Positions 49,670 through 57,807 of a DNA stretch of 64,000 nt are shown piece after piece. Both the position numbers and the translations under genes were made by a program. The notes under the pieces are model-generated. The model saw nothing but the letters and a program-made list of their open reading frames with translations. It was not told the origin of the DNA and did no database searches. Within the stretch, counting starts at the first letter, position 1, and each line of letters starts with the position of its first letter. This DNA comes from JAKCDU01 sp035551615 (GTDB taxonomy: Bacteria; Actinomycetota; Acidimicrobiia; Acidimicrobiales; Palsa-688): contig DASZNC010000047.1 in assembly GCA_035551615.1 (NCBI GenBank), forward strand, positions 1-64,000, read 5' to 3'.

Positions 49670-50482
49670 TTGGATACGGTGATAAGATTTATGGTCTTGC
49701 GACCGTCGATCGCCGACTTCGAAATAATCGAGCCGTGGGGTCGATCGGGATCCCGCTTCGTCTGCCGTGCCCCGGCCCGGCTGGGAATCGGCGGGACGGT
49801 GCTGGTCTCGGAGCTGGCTGTGAACGCCGACGGGTGGCAGCAGCTGTGCGACCACCTGGCCCGCCTGGCGGCGGCGCCCGACGCCGCCGTCCTGTCGCCG
49901 ATCGAGGTCGGTCCCGACCTGTCGACCGGGGGCGTGTTCGTGGTCACCGAGATGGCCCTCGACACCCTGGCCGATCCCGGTGGCCGGCGCCGCGCCGCCC
50001 GCCAGATGGAGGCCGTCGAGCAGGCCGCCCGCGGCGCCCACGCCCTGCACCAGATCGGCGTGACCCACGGCGGCATCCGGCCCGAGACGGTGGTGTTCAC
50101 CGAGCACGGGCCGGTGCTCGACCTGCCCTTTCTCGACCTGGTCGACGGTCAGCTCATCACCATCGGTGCCTGGTCGGATCTGCTCACCTATGACCCCGAC
50201 CTGCTGGGCGGCGAGGTGCCTTCCCGCAGTTCGGACGTATGGGCGCTGGGCGCCACGTTGCACGGCGCCCTGTCCGACCGCCCCCTGTACCCGGGTATCG
50301 AGGAAGATGAGCCGGTGACCGCGGTCCAGCGCATCCTGTTCACCCGGCCGGAGACGGACCCGGTGCTGCCCGCCGGCATCCGGGAGCTGATCGGCGCTTG
50401 CCTCGAACCCGACCCGACCGACCGCCCCCACACCGCGCTCGAGATCGCCGACCGACTGGCGGAGCTGAGAGCGTCCAGTTGA
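49670..50482 (+). CDS. Pseudokinase (Hanks-type kinase fold without catalytic residues)
   Basis: A 270-residue protein whose C-terminal half fits the Ser/Thr kinase large lobe: HALHQIGVTHGGIRPETVVF, then SSDVWALGATLHGALSDRPL and CLEPDPTDRPHTALEIADRL. The catalytic HRDLKPxN is HGGIRPET (133-140), so the Asp and Asn are gone. The VAIK Lys is replaced (VLVSELAV) and the DFG motif reads LDLPFLD. It cannot be an active kinase as written. The TTG at 49670 has TATATT 8 nt upstream; GTG 49679 and ATG 49691 are alternatives. It is coupled to the FHA gene. Confidence 0.82.
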   Translation: MDTVIRFMVLRPSIADFEIIEPWGRSGSRFVCRAPARLGIGGTVLVSELAVNADGWQQLCDHLARLAAAPDAAVLSPIEVGPDLSTGGVFVVTEMALDTLADPGGRRRAARQMEAVEQAARGAHALHQIGVTHGGIRPETVVFTEHGPVLDLPFLDLVDGQLITIGAWSDLLTYDPDLLGGEVPSRSSDVWALGATLHGALSDRPLYPGIEEDEPVTAVQRILFTRPETDPVLPAGIRELIGACLEPDPTDRPHTALEIADRLAELRASS

Positions 50483-52269
50483 TCGAACGGCTGGAAGTCA
50501 CGGCGGGCCCGGGAACGGTGATCCGCTTCGGTCACGTAGCGGCGTGGACCTCGGCGGCCGCCTCGGCCAACCTGGTCAGCTTCCTCGCCGAATCGGCCCG
50601 GAACCTGGCCCCGTCGCCGATCAGCGGCAGCCAACTGGCCGACCACCTGGCCGGCGTACTGCGCCGGCGCGATCCCGAACCGGAAGTGGCCTTCGCAGTG
50701 GTGGGTCCGAGCGACGACGGCTGGATCGGACTGCTGCACGGGCCGGTCCAGGTGTGGGACGGCGTGCGCTGGACCGCACCCGACGCCCATCCCGGTTGGA
50801 CCCGTGTGACCCTCGCCCCCCACCCAGCTTTGTCAGTATCGGTGTCAGGTTCTGGCGTTCCCCCTATCGCCCCGGACGGCCTCCTGGACCTGGAGTCGGG
50901 CGTGGTGCCGGGAGGCGGGTTCGTGCTGCTGCCGGCCGTCGTGGCCGGCGGCCGGGCCGGGACTCCCTTTACGACTGCGGCCGATCGGCCGGCGGGTGCG
51001 ACCGGCGCCGGTGCGACGGAAGTGCGCGAGGCGGGACTCGGCGCTGCGGTAGTCGGTGCGGCGGAAGTGCGCGAGGCGGGACTCGGCGCTGCGGAGGTCG
51101 GCGCAGTGGGAGTCGGTGAAGCGGAGGTCGGCGCTGCGGAGGTCGGTGCCGAGGGACTCGGCGCGGCTCAGGCCGAGGACTACGGGGCCGCGGTTGACTC
51201 CGAACCGATCGATGAGGAGCCGGCCGGCGACGGGCGGCAGCCCGACGCGCCCAGTGGGGAGCACGGCGAGGAATTCGACGGGTCGGACGACAGGCCGGCC
51301 GACGGGCCGGCCAAGGATGTCGAGGGGGAGTCGGCCGCGTCGGAAACGGCCGTGATACCAGCCGTCGGAGCGGCAGCAGGACCGGCGGCCGCCACCGACA
51401 CGGAGGAGGAACCGGCCGCCGCAAGTGCGGCCCCATCTGCCACCGAAATCATCACATCCGCGACCGCCGTCGAACCACCCGACCGGGCGCCCGCCGGGAC
51501 CTCGGCCGACGGCGACGAGGCGGCAGAAGAGGAGGAGGCCGGGTCCGATCCGGCCGCCGCCGAACCGTCCGCCGAATCCACGAAGCCAGCCGAACCGGTC
51601 CAGCCGGAACCGGCGCAGCCACCGACCGCCCCGGCCCCGCCGACCAGCCCGGCCCCACCGACCGCCCCGGCCCCGCCCGGCGTCGTCGATCTGCGGTCGC
51701 CGTCCGTGCTCGACCGGGTCGTCGCCTACCCCCCGCTCCCCCCGGGTGGCGATCCGTCCGGTCCGGTTCCGGGCGCACCGGTGGTGGCCGGCGTGCCCTG
51801 CCGCCGCGGCCACCTCAACCGACCCGGTCTCTTCAACTGCGCCCGCTGCCACAACCCCATCGACGGCGGCGACGCCTATCAGGTCAGCGGCACCCGGCCG
51901 GCGCTGGGCTGCCTGGTAACCGATGCGGGGGCCGTTTTCCGGCTCGATACCGGCTACGTGATCGGCTCCGAACCGTCCCGCGACGCCACGGTGCGGGGCC
52001 GACTGGCCCGGCCGCTGCTCCTGGCCAGCCCCGACGTGGCCGGCGCCCACGCCGAAATCCGGCTCCACGACTGGGATGTCATCGTCACCGACCGGGCCGC
52101 CGAATCAGGGACCCACGTGTTCCCACCGGACGGCGACGGGTGGGAACGGCTGAAGGCGTTCGAACCGCGGGTCCTGTCACCGGGCACGCACATCGCCTTC
52201 GGTCCCCGGATCATCACGTTCCTGACCCCGTGGACGCCCCGCGATCAGGAGACCAGCCCCCGGTACTGA
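50479..52269 (+). CDS. FHA-domain protein with low-complexity repeats and zinc ribbon
   Basis: A 596-residue protein. An N-terminal ~150-residue domain (RLEVTAGPGTVIRFGHVAAW, AFAVVGPSDDGWIGLLHGP) is shared by many actinobacterial FHA proteins and has no known activity. Residues 175-420 are Ala/Glu/Pro-rich, with REAGLGAAEVGA-type repeats near 185-235. A zinc ribbon CRRGHLNRPGLFNCARC starts near 441. The FHA domain spans about 485-585 (GYVIGSEPSRD, HAEIRLHDWDVIVTDRAAES). FHA domains bind phosphothreonine. It starts at TTG 50479, overlapping the pseudokinase stop by 4 bp. Confidence 0.82.
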   Translation: MIERLEVTAGPGTVIRFGHVAAWTSAAASANLVSFLAESARNLAPSPISGSQLADHLAGVLRRRDPEPEVAFAVVGPSDDGWIGLLHGPVQVWDGVRWTAPDAHPGWTRVTLAPHPALSVSVSGSGVPPIAPDGLLDLESGVVPGGGFVLLPAVVAGGRAGTPFTTAADRPAGATGAGATEVREAGLGAAVVGAAEVREAGLGAAEVGAVGVGEAEVGAAEVGAEGLGAAQAEDYGAAVDSEPIDEEPAGDGRQPDAPSGEHGEEFDGSDDRPADGPAKDVEGESAASETAVIPAVGAAAGPAAATDTEEEPAAASAAPSATEIITSATAVEPPDRAPAGTSADGDEAAEEEEAGSDPAAAEPSAESTKPAEPVQPEPAQPPTAPAPPTSPAPPTAPAPPGVVDLRSPSVLDRVVAYPPLPPGGDPSGPVPGAPVVAGVPCRRGHLNRPGLFNCARCHNPIDGGDAYQVSGTRPALGCLVTDAGAVFRLDTGYVIGSEPSRDATVRGRLARPLLLASPDVAGAHAEIRLHDWDVIVTDRAAESGTHVFPPDGDGWERLKAFEPRVLSPGTHIAFGPRIITFLTPWTPRDQETSPRY

Positions 52270-52592
52270 GGGCAGTAGTGATCAGCGGCGGCGATGATCA
52301 CCGCCCCCAGATCGGCGGTGGGCAACGAACTCGAACCCGATTCGACCGACAGCCGGTCCGCCACCTGCTCGTAGCTGGCGTGGGCGGCGAAGTCGTTGCA
52401 CACCACGTGCCCGAGCCGGACCAGGTCGGTGGGGCTGCGGAACTGCCCGATGTCGGGGGCGTTGCTCCTCACATCCGACAGGAAGGCCTGGTCGACCGGG
52501 CTCGGCCCGCCTCCTCCGGAACTGCACCCACCCGCCATCGCGGCGACGACCATTCCCGCCGATACGAGAGCCCCGGCCCGCGTTCTTGCCAC
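52245..52592 (-). CDS. DUF732-like lipoprotein
   Basis: A 115-residue exported lipoprotein. The signal peptide ends in the lipobox MAGGC. The mature part has AFLSDVRSNAPDIG, LVRLGHVVCNDFAAH and DLGAVIIAAADHYCPQY, fitting the DUF732 fold with a disulfide between the two Cys. The function is unknown; mycobacteria carry many paralogues. The GTG at 52592 is favoured because TACACT (52601-52606, minus) lies 8 nt before it, while longer starts overlap the globin gene. Its end overlaps the FHA gene end. Confidence 0.72.
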   Translation of the reverse strand: MARTRAGALVSAGMVVAAMAGGCSSGGGGPSPVDQAFLSDVRSNAPDIGQFRSPTDLVRLGHVVCNDFAAHASYEQVADRLSVESGSSSLPTADLGAVIIAAADHYCPQYRGLVS

Positions 52593-52599
52593 CAGCCCG

Positions 52600-52606
52600 T
52601 AGTGTA
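52600..52606. promoter_or_regulatory. Overlapping divergent -10 elements
   Basis: TAGTGT (plus, 52600-52605) and TACACT (minus, 52601-52606) occupy nearly the same bases. They serve the globin gene (12 nt to its ATG) and the DUF732 gene (8 nt to its GTG). Polymerase could bind in only one direction at a time. Confidence 0.5.
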
Positions 52607-52617
52607 AAGACCCGCTC

Positions 52618-53007
52618 ATGACCGATGGTCCCACCTTTTACGACCGGGTCGGCGGCCAGCCCTTCTTCGAGACCCTGACCAGACGGTTCTACGAGGGGGT
52701 GGCGACCGACCCCCTCCTCCGTCCGCTCTATCCCGACGGCGACGACGGGCTCGAGGAGTCCCGCCGCCACCTGGAGCTGTTCCTCATCCAGTACTGGGGT
52801 GGCCCGAGTGACTACAACGACCAGCGCGGTCATCCCCGCCTGCGCATGCGCCATGCCCCGTTCGTCATCGGTCCGGCGCAGCGCGACGCATGGGTTCGCC
52901 ACATGACGGTTGCGGTCAAAGGAGCGGGCCTGTCCCCCCTCGACGAGATGCAGCTCCAGAGCTACCTCACCAGCTCGGCCGCCCACCTGACCAACTCCCC
53001 GATCTAG
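52618..53007 (+). CDS. glbO: Group II truncated hemoglobin (trHbO)
   Basis: A 129-residue truncated globin. FYDRVGGQPFFETLTRRFYE at the start, ATDPLLRPLYPDGDD, LFLIQYWGGPSDYNDQRGHP with Trp/Tyr in the heme pocket, and LRMRHAPFVIGPAQRDAWV containing the proximal His are the trHbO signature. Members bind oxygen and take part in NO or peroxide detoxification and oxygen delivery. It diverges from the DUF732 lipoprotein gene through a shared -10 region. Confidence 0.9.
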   Translation: MTDGPTFYDRVGGQPFFETLTRRFYEGVATDPLLRPLYPDGDDGLEESRRHLELFLIQYWGGPSDYNDQRGHPRLRMRHAPFVIGPAQRDAWVRHMTVAVKGAGLSPLDEMQLQSYLTSSAAHLTNSPI

Positions 53008-53056
53008 AACCCGGGATGGCTGAAAAGCCAGGAAATAGGCTATCCACCACCAAGTG

Positions 53057-53093
53057 TGTGCAAAGTTGCTGATATAGTCCGCAACTTTGCACA
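53057..53093. repeat. Perfect 13-bp inverted repeat in AT-rich island
   Basis: TGTGCAAAGTTGC (53057-53069) and GCAACTTTGCACA (53081-53093) form a perfect 13-bp stem with an 11-nt loop. Base composition is far less GC-rich than the surroundings. It lies 50 bp after the globin gene. It could be a terminator, a protein-binding site, or a remnant of a mobile element end. Confidence 0.65.
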
Positions 53094-53108
53094 TACCTGG
53101 TTGAAACT

Positions 53109-53270
53109 CCGCCGGACGGCCGAACCGGTCGGGCGCCGCCGGCTCACGCCGCGCCTGAAACCCCGCCGGACGGCCGAACCGGCCGGGCGCCCCCGGCTCA
53201 CCCCGGCGCCCGAGGCCCGCCGATGGCCCGAACCGGGCGGGCGCCGCCGGCTCACCCCGGCGCCCCGGTG
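53109..53270. repeat. Three tandem copies of a 54-bp unit
   Basis: Units beginning CCGCCGGACGGCCGAACCGG start at 53109, 53163 and 53217 (the last diverged), an exact 54-bp period. A frame stays open on both strands across them, encoding Arg/Pro-rich peptides, but no start signal or family supports a gene. The rest of 53008-53375 holds nothing recognisable. Confidence 0.7.
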
Positions 53271-53375
53271 GCCGGCCGGTGGCCGCGGCCCCCGCCGGCT
53301 AACACCGCCCCGCCCCGAGGACCGCCTTGGTAGCGTGACGGGGCCCCGAAGAGCCCCTCCCACGACCATGCCGCC

Positions 53376-54734
53376 ATGTCCCCCCGCTCCCGCCTCATCG
53401 CCAACCCGGCCCGGCCGATCAGTTCGGCGCGCCGGCAGAGGCAGAAGCGGCTGCTGGCCGTCCGCTCGGTACGCGACAGCCTGATCTCACTGGCCGGGCT
53501 GGTCGGCGCCCCGGCGGTCAACCAGGCCGGCGATCCGGTCGGCCGGGTGGCCGACGTGGTGGCCCGCTGGGACGGCCAGGAGGCCTACCCGGCCGTCACC
53601 GGCATGGTGCTGCGCATCGGCGGCCGGCGCTCGTTCGCCCCGATCGACCAGATCGCCACCGCAACGAGGAGCGGCCTGACCCTGGCATCGGCCCGGCTGA
53701 GCCTGCTCGAGTTCGAGCGCCGGGACGGCGAGGTGCTCCTCGCCCGCGACGTCCTCGATCATCAACTCGTCGATGTCGACGGCGTCCAGGTCATCCGCCC
53801 GGCCGACCTCTATCTGGCCAACACGCCGGCGCCCGGCGGCAGCATGCTCCGCCTGGTCGGCGTCGACGTCAGCGCCCAAACCCTGCTGCGCCGCCTCGGG
53901 CCCAAGCGGTGGCGGGGGGTACCCACCCCCGACCGGGTCATCGACTGGGCCACGATCCGCCCGTTCGGCAGCGAGGTGCCCAACGTCGGCCTGCGGGCGT
54001 CGCGCGACGAACTGCGCCGCCTGCGCCCGGGTGAGCTGGCCGACCTGCTCGAGGACCTCGGCCGGGATGCCCGCCAGGAGCTCCTGGCCAGCCTGGAGCC
54101 GGAGCGGGCCGCCGACGCCCTCGAGGAGATGGATCCGGAGGAGCTGGGCGCCCTGCTGCGGGAGACGCCTCCGGAGGAGGCGGCCGCCCTGGTCGCCCGC
54201 ATGGAGCCCGACGAGGCGGTGGATGCCCTTCGGGACTTGGAGGACGTGGCCCGCATCGAGCTGCTCGAGCACATGGAGCCGGACCAGGCCGAGGCACTGA
54301 CCGAGCTGCTCGAGTACGAGGAGGACCGGGCCGGCGGCTTCATGACGTCCCGGCTGGTCGTCGCCCACCCGGAGGAGACGGTGCGGGCCATCCGCCGGCA
54401 GCTGCGCAAGGCGCGGGAGCACTCCGGCGACGTCGACGGCATCGCCGTCGTCGATGTCGACGGCCGCCTGGTCGGTGACATCCCCCTCTACGAGCTGGCC
54501 ATCGCCACCAACGACAGCACCTTCTCCAGCCTGCTCCCCGAAGGCGAGTGCGTGTCGGTGTCGACCGACGCCACTGTCATCCAGGTCGCCGAGCGGCTGA
54601 TCGAGACCCGCCACAGCTCGATCGTCGTGGTCGACGAGGACCGCCGGCCGGTCGGCCGCATCCTGGCCGACGACCTGCTCGACGCCCTGCTACCCGAGCG
54701 GGGCCGGCACCACTTCCCGAGGTTCCTCACGTGA
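53376..54734 (+). CDS. Cytosolic MgtE-N/CBS protein with PRC-barrel-like N-terminus
   Basis: A 452-residue soluble protein. Residues 35-180 look like two PRC-barrel-type units (GRVADVVARWDGQEAYPAVT, VDVDGVQVIRPADLYLAN). Residues about 200-310 are the MgtE N-superhelix (LRPGELADLLEDLGRDARQE, EEMDPEELGALL, EDRAGGFMTSRLVV). Two CBS domains follow to residue 445. The membrane channel of MgtE is missing. In MgtE these parts sense cytosolic Mg2+. The next gene overlaps by 4 bp (GTGA), so the sensor likely serves the NRAMP transporter. The ATG at 53376 is used. Confidence 0.85.
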   Translation: MSPRSRLIANPARPISSARRQRQKRLLAVRSVRDSLISLAGLVGAPAVNQAGDPVGRVADVVARWDGQEAYPAVTGMVLRIGGRRSFAPIDQIATATRSGLTLASARLSLLEFERRDGEVLLARDVLDHQLVDVDGVQVIRPADLYLANTPAPGGSMLRLVGVDVSAQTLLRRLGPKRWRGVPTPDRVIDWATIRPFGSEVPNVGLRASRDELRRLRPGELADLLEDLGRDARQELLASLEPERAADALEEMDPEELGALLRETPPEEAAALVARMEPDEAVDALRDLEDVARIELLEHMEPDQAEALTELLEYEEDRAGGFMTSRLVVAHPEETVRAIRRQLRKAREHSGDVDGIAVVDVDGRLVGDIPLYELAIATNDSTFSSLLPEGECVSVSTDATVIQVAERLIETRHSSIVVVDEDRRPVGRILADDLLDALLPERGRHHFPRFLT

Positions 54735-56017
54735 CCGGTGCCGCGCTGGTGCCGGTCCCGAGCGACTCCTCCACCCCACCGGGCGAGGGTCGCCGCTGGC
54801 TGACCTACCTGGCCATCGCCGGCCCCGGCATCATCGCCGCCAACGCCGGCAACGACGCCGGCGGCATCATCACCTACGCCTCGGCCGGCGCCCAGTTCGG
54901 CTACCGGACCCTCTTCTTCATGGTCCTGGTCACCGTCGGCCTGGTCGTCGTCCAGGAGATGTGCGCCCGGCTCGGATCGTTCACCGGGAAGGGGCTGGCC
55001 GCCCTCATCCGGGAGGAGTTCAGCCTGCGCCTGGCCACCTTCGCCCTGTTCTTCCTGGTGGTGGCCAACGTCGGCCTGGTCGTCTCGGAGTTCGCCGGCA
55101 TCGGGGCCGCCCTCGAGCTCCTGGGGGTCAGCAAGTACATCTCCGTGCCGATCGCCGCCGTCGGCATCTGGGCCCTCGTGATGTTCGGTTCGTACCGCTA
55201 CGCCGAGCGCCTGTTCCTCGTCATGTCGCTGGTCTTCGTCACCTACCCCATCGCCGCCGTGCTCGGCCACCCGCACTGGGGCCAGGTCGTGTCCAACGCG
55301 GCCGTGCCCCACTTCCTGGCCCACAAGTCGTTCGTCCTCCTGGGCGTGGCCCTCATCGGCACCACGATCACCCCGTACATGCAGCTGTACGTGGCCGCGG
55401 CAGTGGCGGACAAAGGAATCGGCCCTGAGGAGTACCGGTTCGAGCGGGTCGACACCGTCTCCGGCGCCATCGCCGGCAACGTCGTCAGCTGTTTCATCAT
55501 CATCGCCACCGCCGCCAGCCTGGGCCGCTTCGGCCAACCGCTGGCGTCGGCCCACCAGGCCGCCCAGGCCCTGAAGCCGATCGCCGGGTCGCTGTCGGTC
55601 GACCTGTTCGGGTTGGGCCTGCTGGGCGCCTCGATGCTGGCCGGCGCCGTCGTGCCCCTGTCGACCGCCTATGCGGTGTCCGAGGCACTCGGCGTGGAGC
55701 GGTCCGTGTCCCGCACGTTCGCCCAGGCCCCGCTGTTCCTGTCCCTGTTCAGCGCCCAGATCGTCATCGGGGCCATGGTCGCCCTGCTGCCCGGCAACCT
55801 GGTCAGCCTGCTGATCAACACGCAGACCTTGAACGGCCTGATCACGCCGGTCATCCTGGTGTTCATCCTGATCCTGGCCAACCGCCGGCGCCTGCTGGGC
55901 GACGCCGCCAACGGTCCCGTCTTCCGGATCGTGGCCACCATCTCGGTGGGGGCCGTCGCCGCCATGGCCGCCACCCTGGTCGTGCAGACCGTCGGGGGCT
56001 GGGTCGGCGTTGGATGA
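54731..56017 (+). CDS. NRAMP-family divalent metal transporter, atypical metal site
   Basis: A 428-residue transporter with about 11 helices. TM1 reads GPGIIAANAGNDAGGIITYA where classic NRAMPs have D-P-G-N. TM6 reads IGTTITPYMQLYV, so the usual M-P-H with its metal-binding Met is T-P-Y. Such changes mark the NRAMP-related Mg2+ transporters described in clostridia and Eggerthella. The start is GTG 54731, coupled to the MgtE-like sensor gene. Mg2+ (or Mn2+) uptake controlled by the partner is the working model; the ion is unproven. Confidence 0.83.
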   Translation: MTGAALVPVPSDSSTPPGEGRRWLTYLAIAGPGIIAANAGNDAGGIITYASAGAQFGYRTLFFMVLVTVGLVVVQEMCARLGSFTGKGLAALIREEFSLRLATFALFFLVVANVGLVVSEFAGIGAALELLGVSKYISVPIAAVGIWALVMFGSYRYAERLFLVMSLVFVTYPIAAVLGHPHWGQVVSNAAVPHFLAHKSFVLLGVALIGTTITPYMQLYVAAAVADKGIGPEEYRFERVDTVSGAIAGNVVSCFIIIATAASLGRFGQPLASAHQAAQALKPIAGSLSVDLFGLGLLGASMLAGAVVPLSTAYAVSEALGVERSVSRTFAQAPLFLSLFSAQIVIGAMVALLPGNLVSLLINTQTLNGLITPVILVFILILANRRRLLGDAANGPVFRIVATISVGAVAAMAATLVVQTVGGWVGVG

Positions 56018-56825
56018 TCCGCCCCGACCTCTGACCGCCGCCGTCCACGGGACCGGGGCCGACGCGGTGATGCTCCTGCACGGGCAGCCGGGATCGGCCG
56101 ATGACTGGCAGTGGCTGATCCCGTTCCTGGAGGACGGGTACACCGTCGTCGCGCCCGATCGGCCCGGCTACGGGCGGACCGGCGGCCCGGCCGCCGGCTT
56201 CGCCGGCAACGCCGACGCCGCCGTCGGGCTACTGGACCACCTGGGCCTGGACCGGGCCGTATTCGTGGGCCACAGCTGGGCCGGGGCCGTGGCCCTGGCC
56301 GCCGCCGAGAACCACCCCGACCGGGTGGCCGGACTGGTCCTGGTGGCATCGGTGGCGCCCGGGCTGCGGCCCGGTTGGGACGACCGGCTGCTGGCCGCCC
56401 CGGTCCTCGGCGACGTCATCACCGCCGGCACCATGCGCGGCCTCGGGCTGGTCCTGCGCAGCGCCCGCCTCCACTCCCTGGCCGAGCGTCGCCTCGGGGA
56501 GCGGGGCAACGACGCGGTGGCCGCCCTGACCCGCCTGACCCGCAGCGGCGACAACGTCTGGCGGGCGGTGGTCGCCGAACAGCGGTCGCTCCTGACCGAG
56601 CTGCCCGGACTGGCCGCCGGCCTGGGCGGCATCACCGCGCCCACTGCCGTCGTCCAGGGCCGCCAGGACCGGGTGGTACCGGTGAAGGCGGCCGGGGAGC
56701 TGGTGGCGGCCATCCCGGGCGCCGTCCTACGGCTGGTCCCCGGCGTCGGTCACATGGTCCCCCACGATCGGCCCGGCGCCATCGCCGAGGCCATCGACCT
56801 GGTCGCCGGCCGCCGCGCCGGTTAG
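56010..56825 (+). CDS. Alpha/beta hydrolase
   Basis: A 271-residue alpha/beta hydrolase. MLLHGQPGSADDW carries the oxyanion HGQPGS motif, the nucleophile Ser is in VFVGHSWAGAVAL, and the His is in VPGVGHMVPHDRPG. It resembles haloalkane-dehalogenase- and esterase-like enzymes of primary metabolism. The TTG at 56010 overlaps the end of the transporter gene by 8 bp, so it belongs to the same operon; its connection to metal uptake is not obvious. Confidence 0.85.
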   Translation: MDDPPRPLTAAVHGTGADAVMLLHGQPGSADDWQWLIPFLEDGYTVVAPDRPGYGRTGGPAAGFAGNADAAVGLLDHLGLDRAVFVGHSWAGAVALAAAENHPDRVAGLVLVASVAPGLRPGWDDRLLAAPVLGDVITAGTMRGLGLVLRSARLHSLAERRLGERGNDAVAALTRLTRSGDNVWRAVVAEQRSLLTELPGLAAGLGGITAPTAVVQGRQDRVVPVKAAGELVAAIPGAVLRLVPGVGHMVPHDRPGAIAEAIDLVAGRRAG

Positions 56826-56922
56826 CCGGTCGATCGGCGCAACCGGTCGCATTCCTGTCGTTACCCCGCGTCCCACACTGCCTATTGACAACAATCCGGT
56901 TCGGGCTGAGTGGCCCGGGCGG

Positions 56923-57807
56923 TCAGACGGCCAGGTAGCGCCGGATGGCGAAGGCCGAGCCGGCCACGCCCAGGGCCAGGCCGAACACCAGGAGCAGGAT
57001 CCCGTCCAGGATGGCGGAATGGCTGCTGATGGTGAGCTTGGTCCCGAGGAACGTCTCGTACTGAAGCAGATGGGCGATCGAGTTGCGCACGAAGTAGATC
57101 ACGACGCTGCCGATGATGGCCCCGACCAGACCCTGCAGGGCCCCTTCCAGCATGAACGGCAGCCGGATGAACCAGTTGGTCGCCCCCACCAGCTTCATGA
57201 CCGCCACCTCCCGGCGCCGGGCGAAGATGGCCAGTTGGATGGTGTTGACGATCAGGGCGATGGCGCCGACCAGGACGATGGCGGACAGCACGTAACCGCC
57301 GATGCGCAGCTCGCGGGCCTGATTGAGCAGGTTCTTGACGGCCAGCGCCGGGTACGAGACCCGGAGCACGCCGGGCTGGCTCTTGTACTCGTTGCCCAGT
57401 GCCTCGATGTCCTGGTCCCTGGTCGGGACCAGGCGGAACGAGGGCGGCATGTCGTTCTGGGTCAGGGCGTTCTGGATGTCGGCGTTGCCCTGGAAGATGG
57501 TCTGGAATTCCTTCCAGGCGTCCGCCTTGTCGACGTAGCGGGACGTCTTGACGCCCGGGTCCTGGGTCAGCTCGCTCTTGATGGACGTGACCTGGTTGGC
57601 GGAGACCGTCGGGCTGAGGAAGATGGCCACCTCGACGCCGCCTTCGGACTGGATCGACGCCTGGTGGATGCCCTGGCGAACGACCAGCACCGCCCCGAAG
57701 GCGGTGAGGGACACGGCCATGGTCAGGATGGCGGCCAGGGTCATGAACAGGTTGCGGCGCAGGTTGCCGGCGCTCTCGCGCAGGACATAACCGCCCGACA
57801 GCGCCAT
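56923..57807 (-). CDS. ftsX: Cell division protein FtsX
   Basis: A 294-residue permease-like protein. It has a cytoplasmic start, a first helix (MTLAAILTMAVSLTAFGAVL), an extracytoplasmic domain of about 120 residues (VSANQVTSIKSELTQDPGVK, PSFRLVPTRDQDIEALGNE), and three C-terminal helices with the FARRREVAVMKLVGATNWF coupling segment. With FtsE it transmits ATP-driven movement across the membrane to activate peptidoglycan hydrolases at division. Its ATG overlaps the ftsE stop by one base (TGATG). No smpB follows, unlike in many actinobacteria. Confidence 0.95.
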   Translation of the reverse strand: MALSGGYVLRESAGNLRRNLFMTLAAILTMAVSLTAFGAVLVVRQGIHQASIQSEGGVEVAIFLSPTVSANQVTSIKSELTQDPGVKTSRYVDKADAWKEFQTIFQGNADIQNALTQNDMPPSFRLVPTRDQDIEALGNEYKSQPGVLRVSYPALAVKNLLNQARELRIGGYVLSAIVLVGAIALIVNTIQLAIFARRREVAVMKLVGATNWFIRLPFMLEGALQGLVGAIIGSVVIYFVRNSIAHLLQYETFLGTKLTISSHSAILDGILLLVFGLALGVAGSAFAIRRYLAV

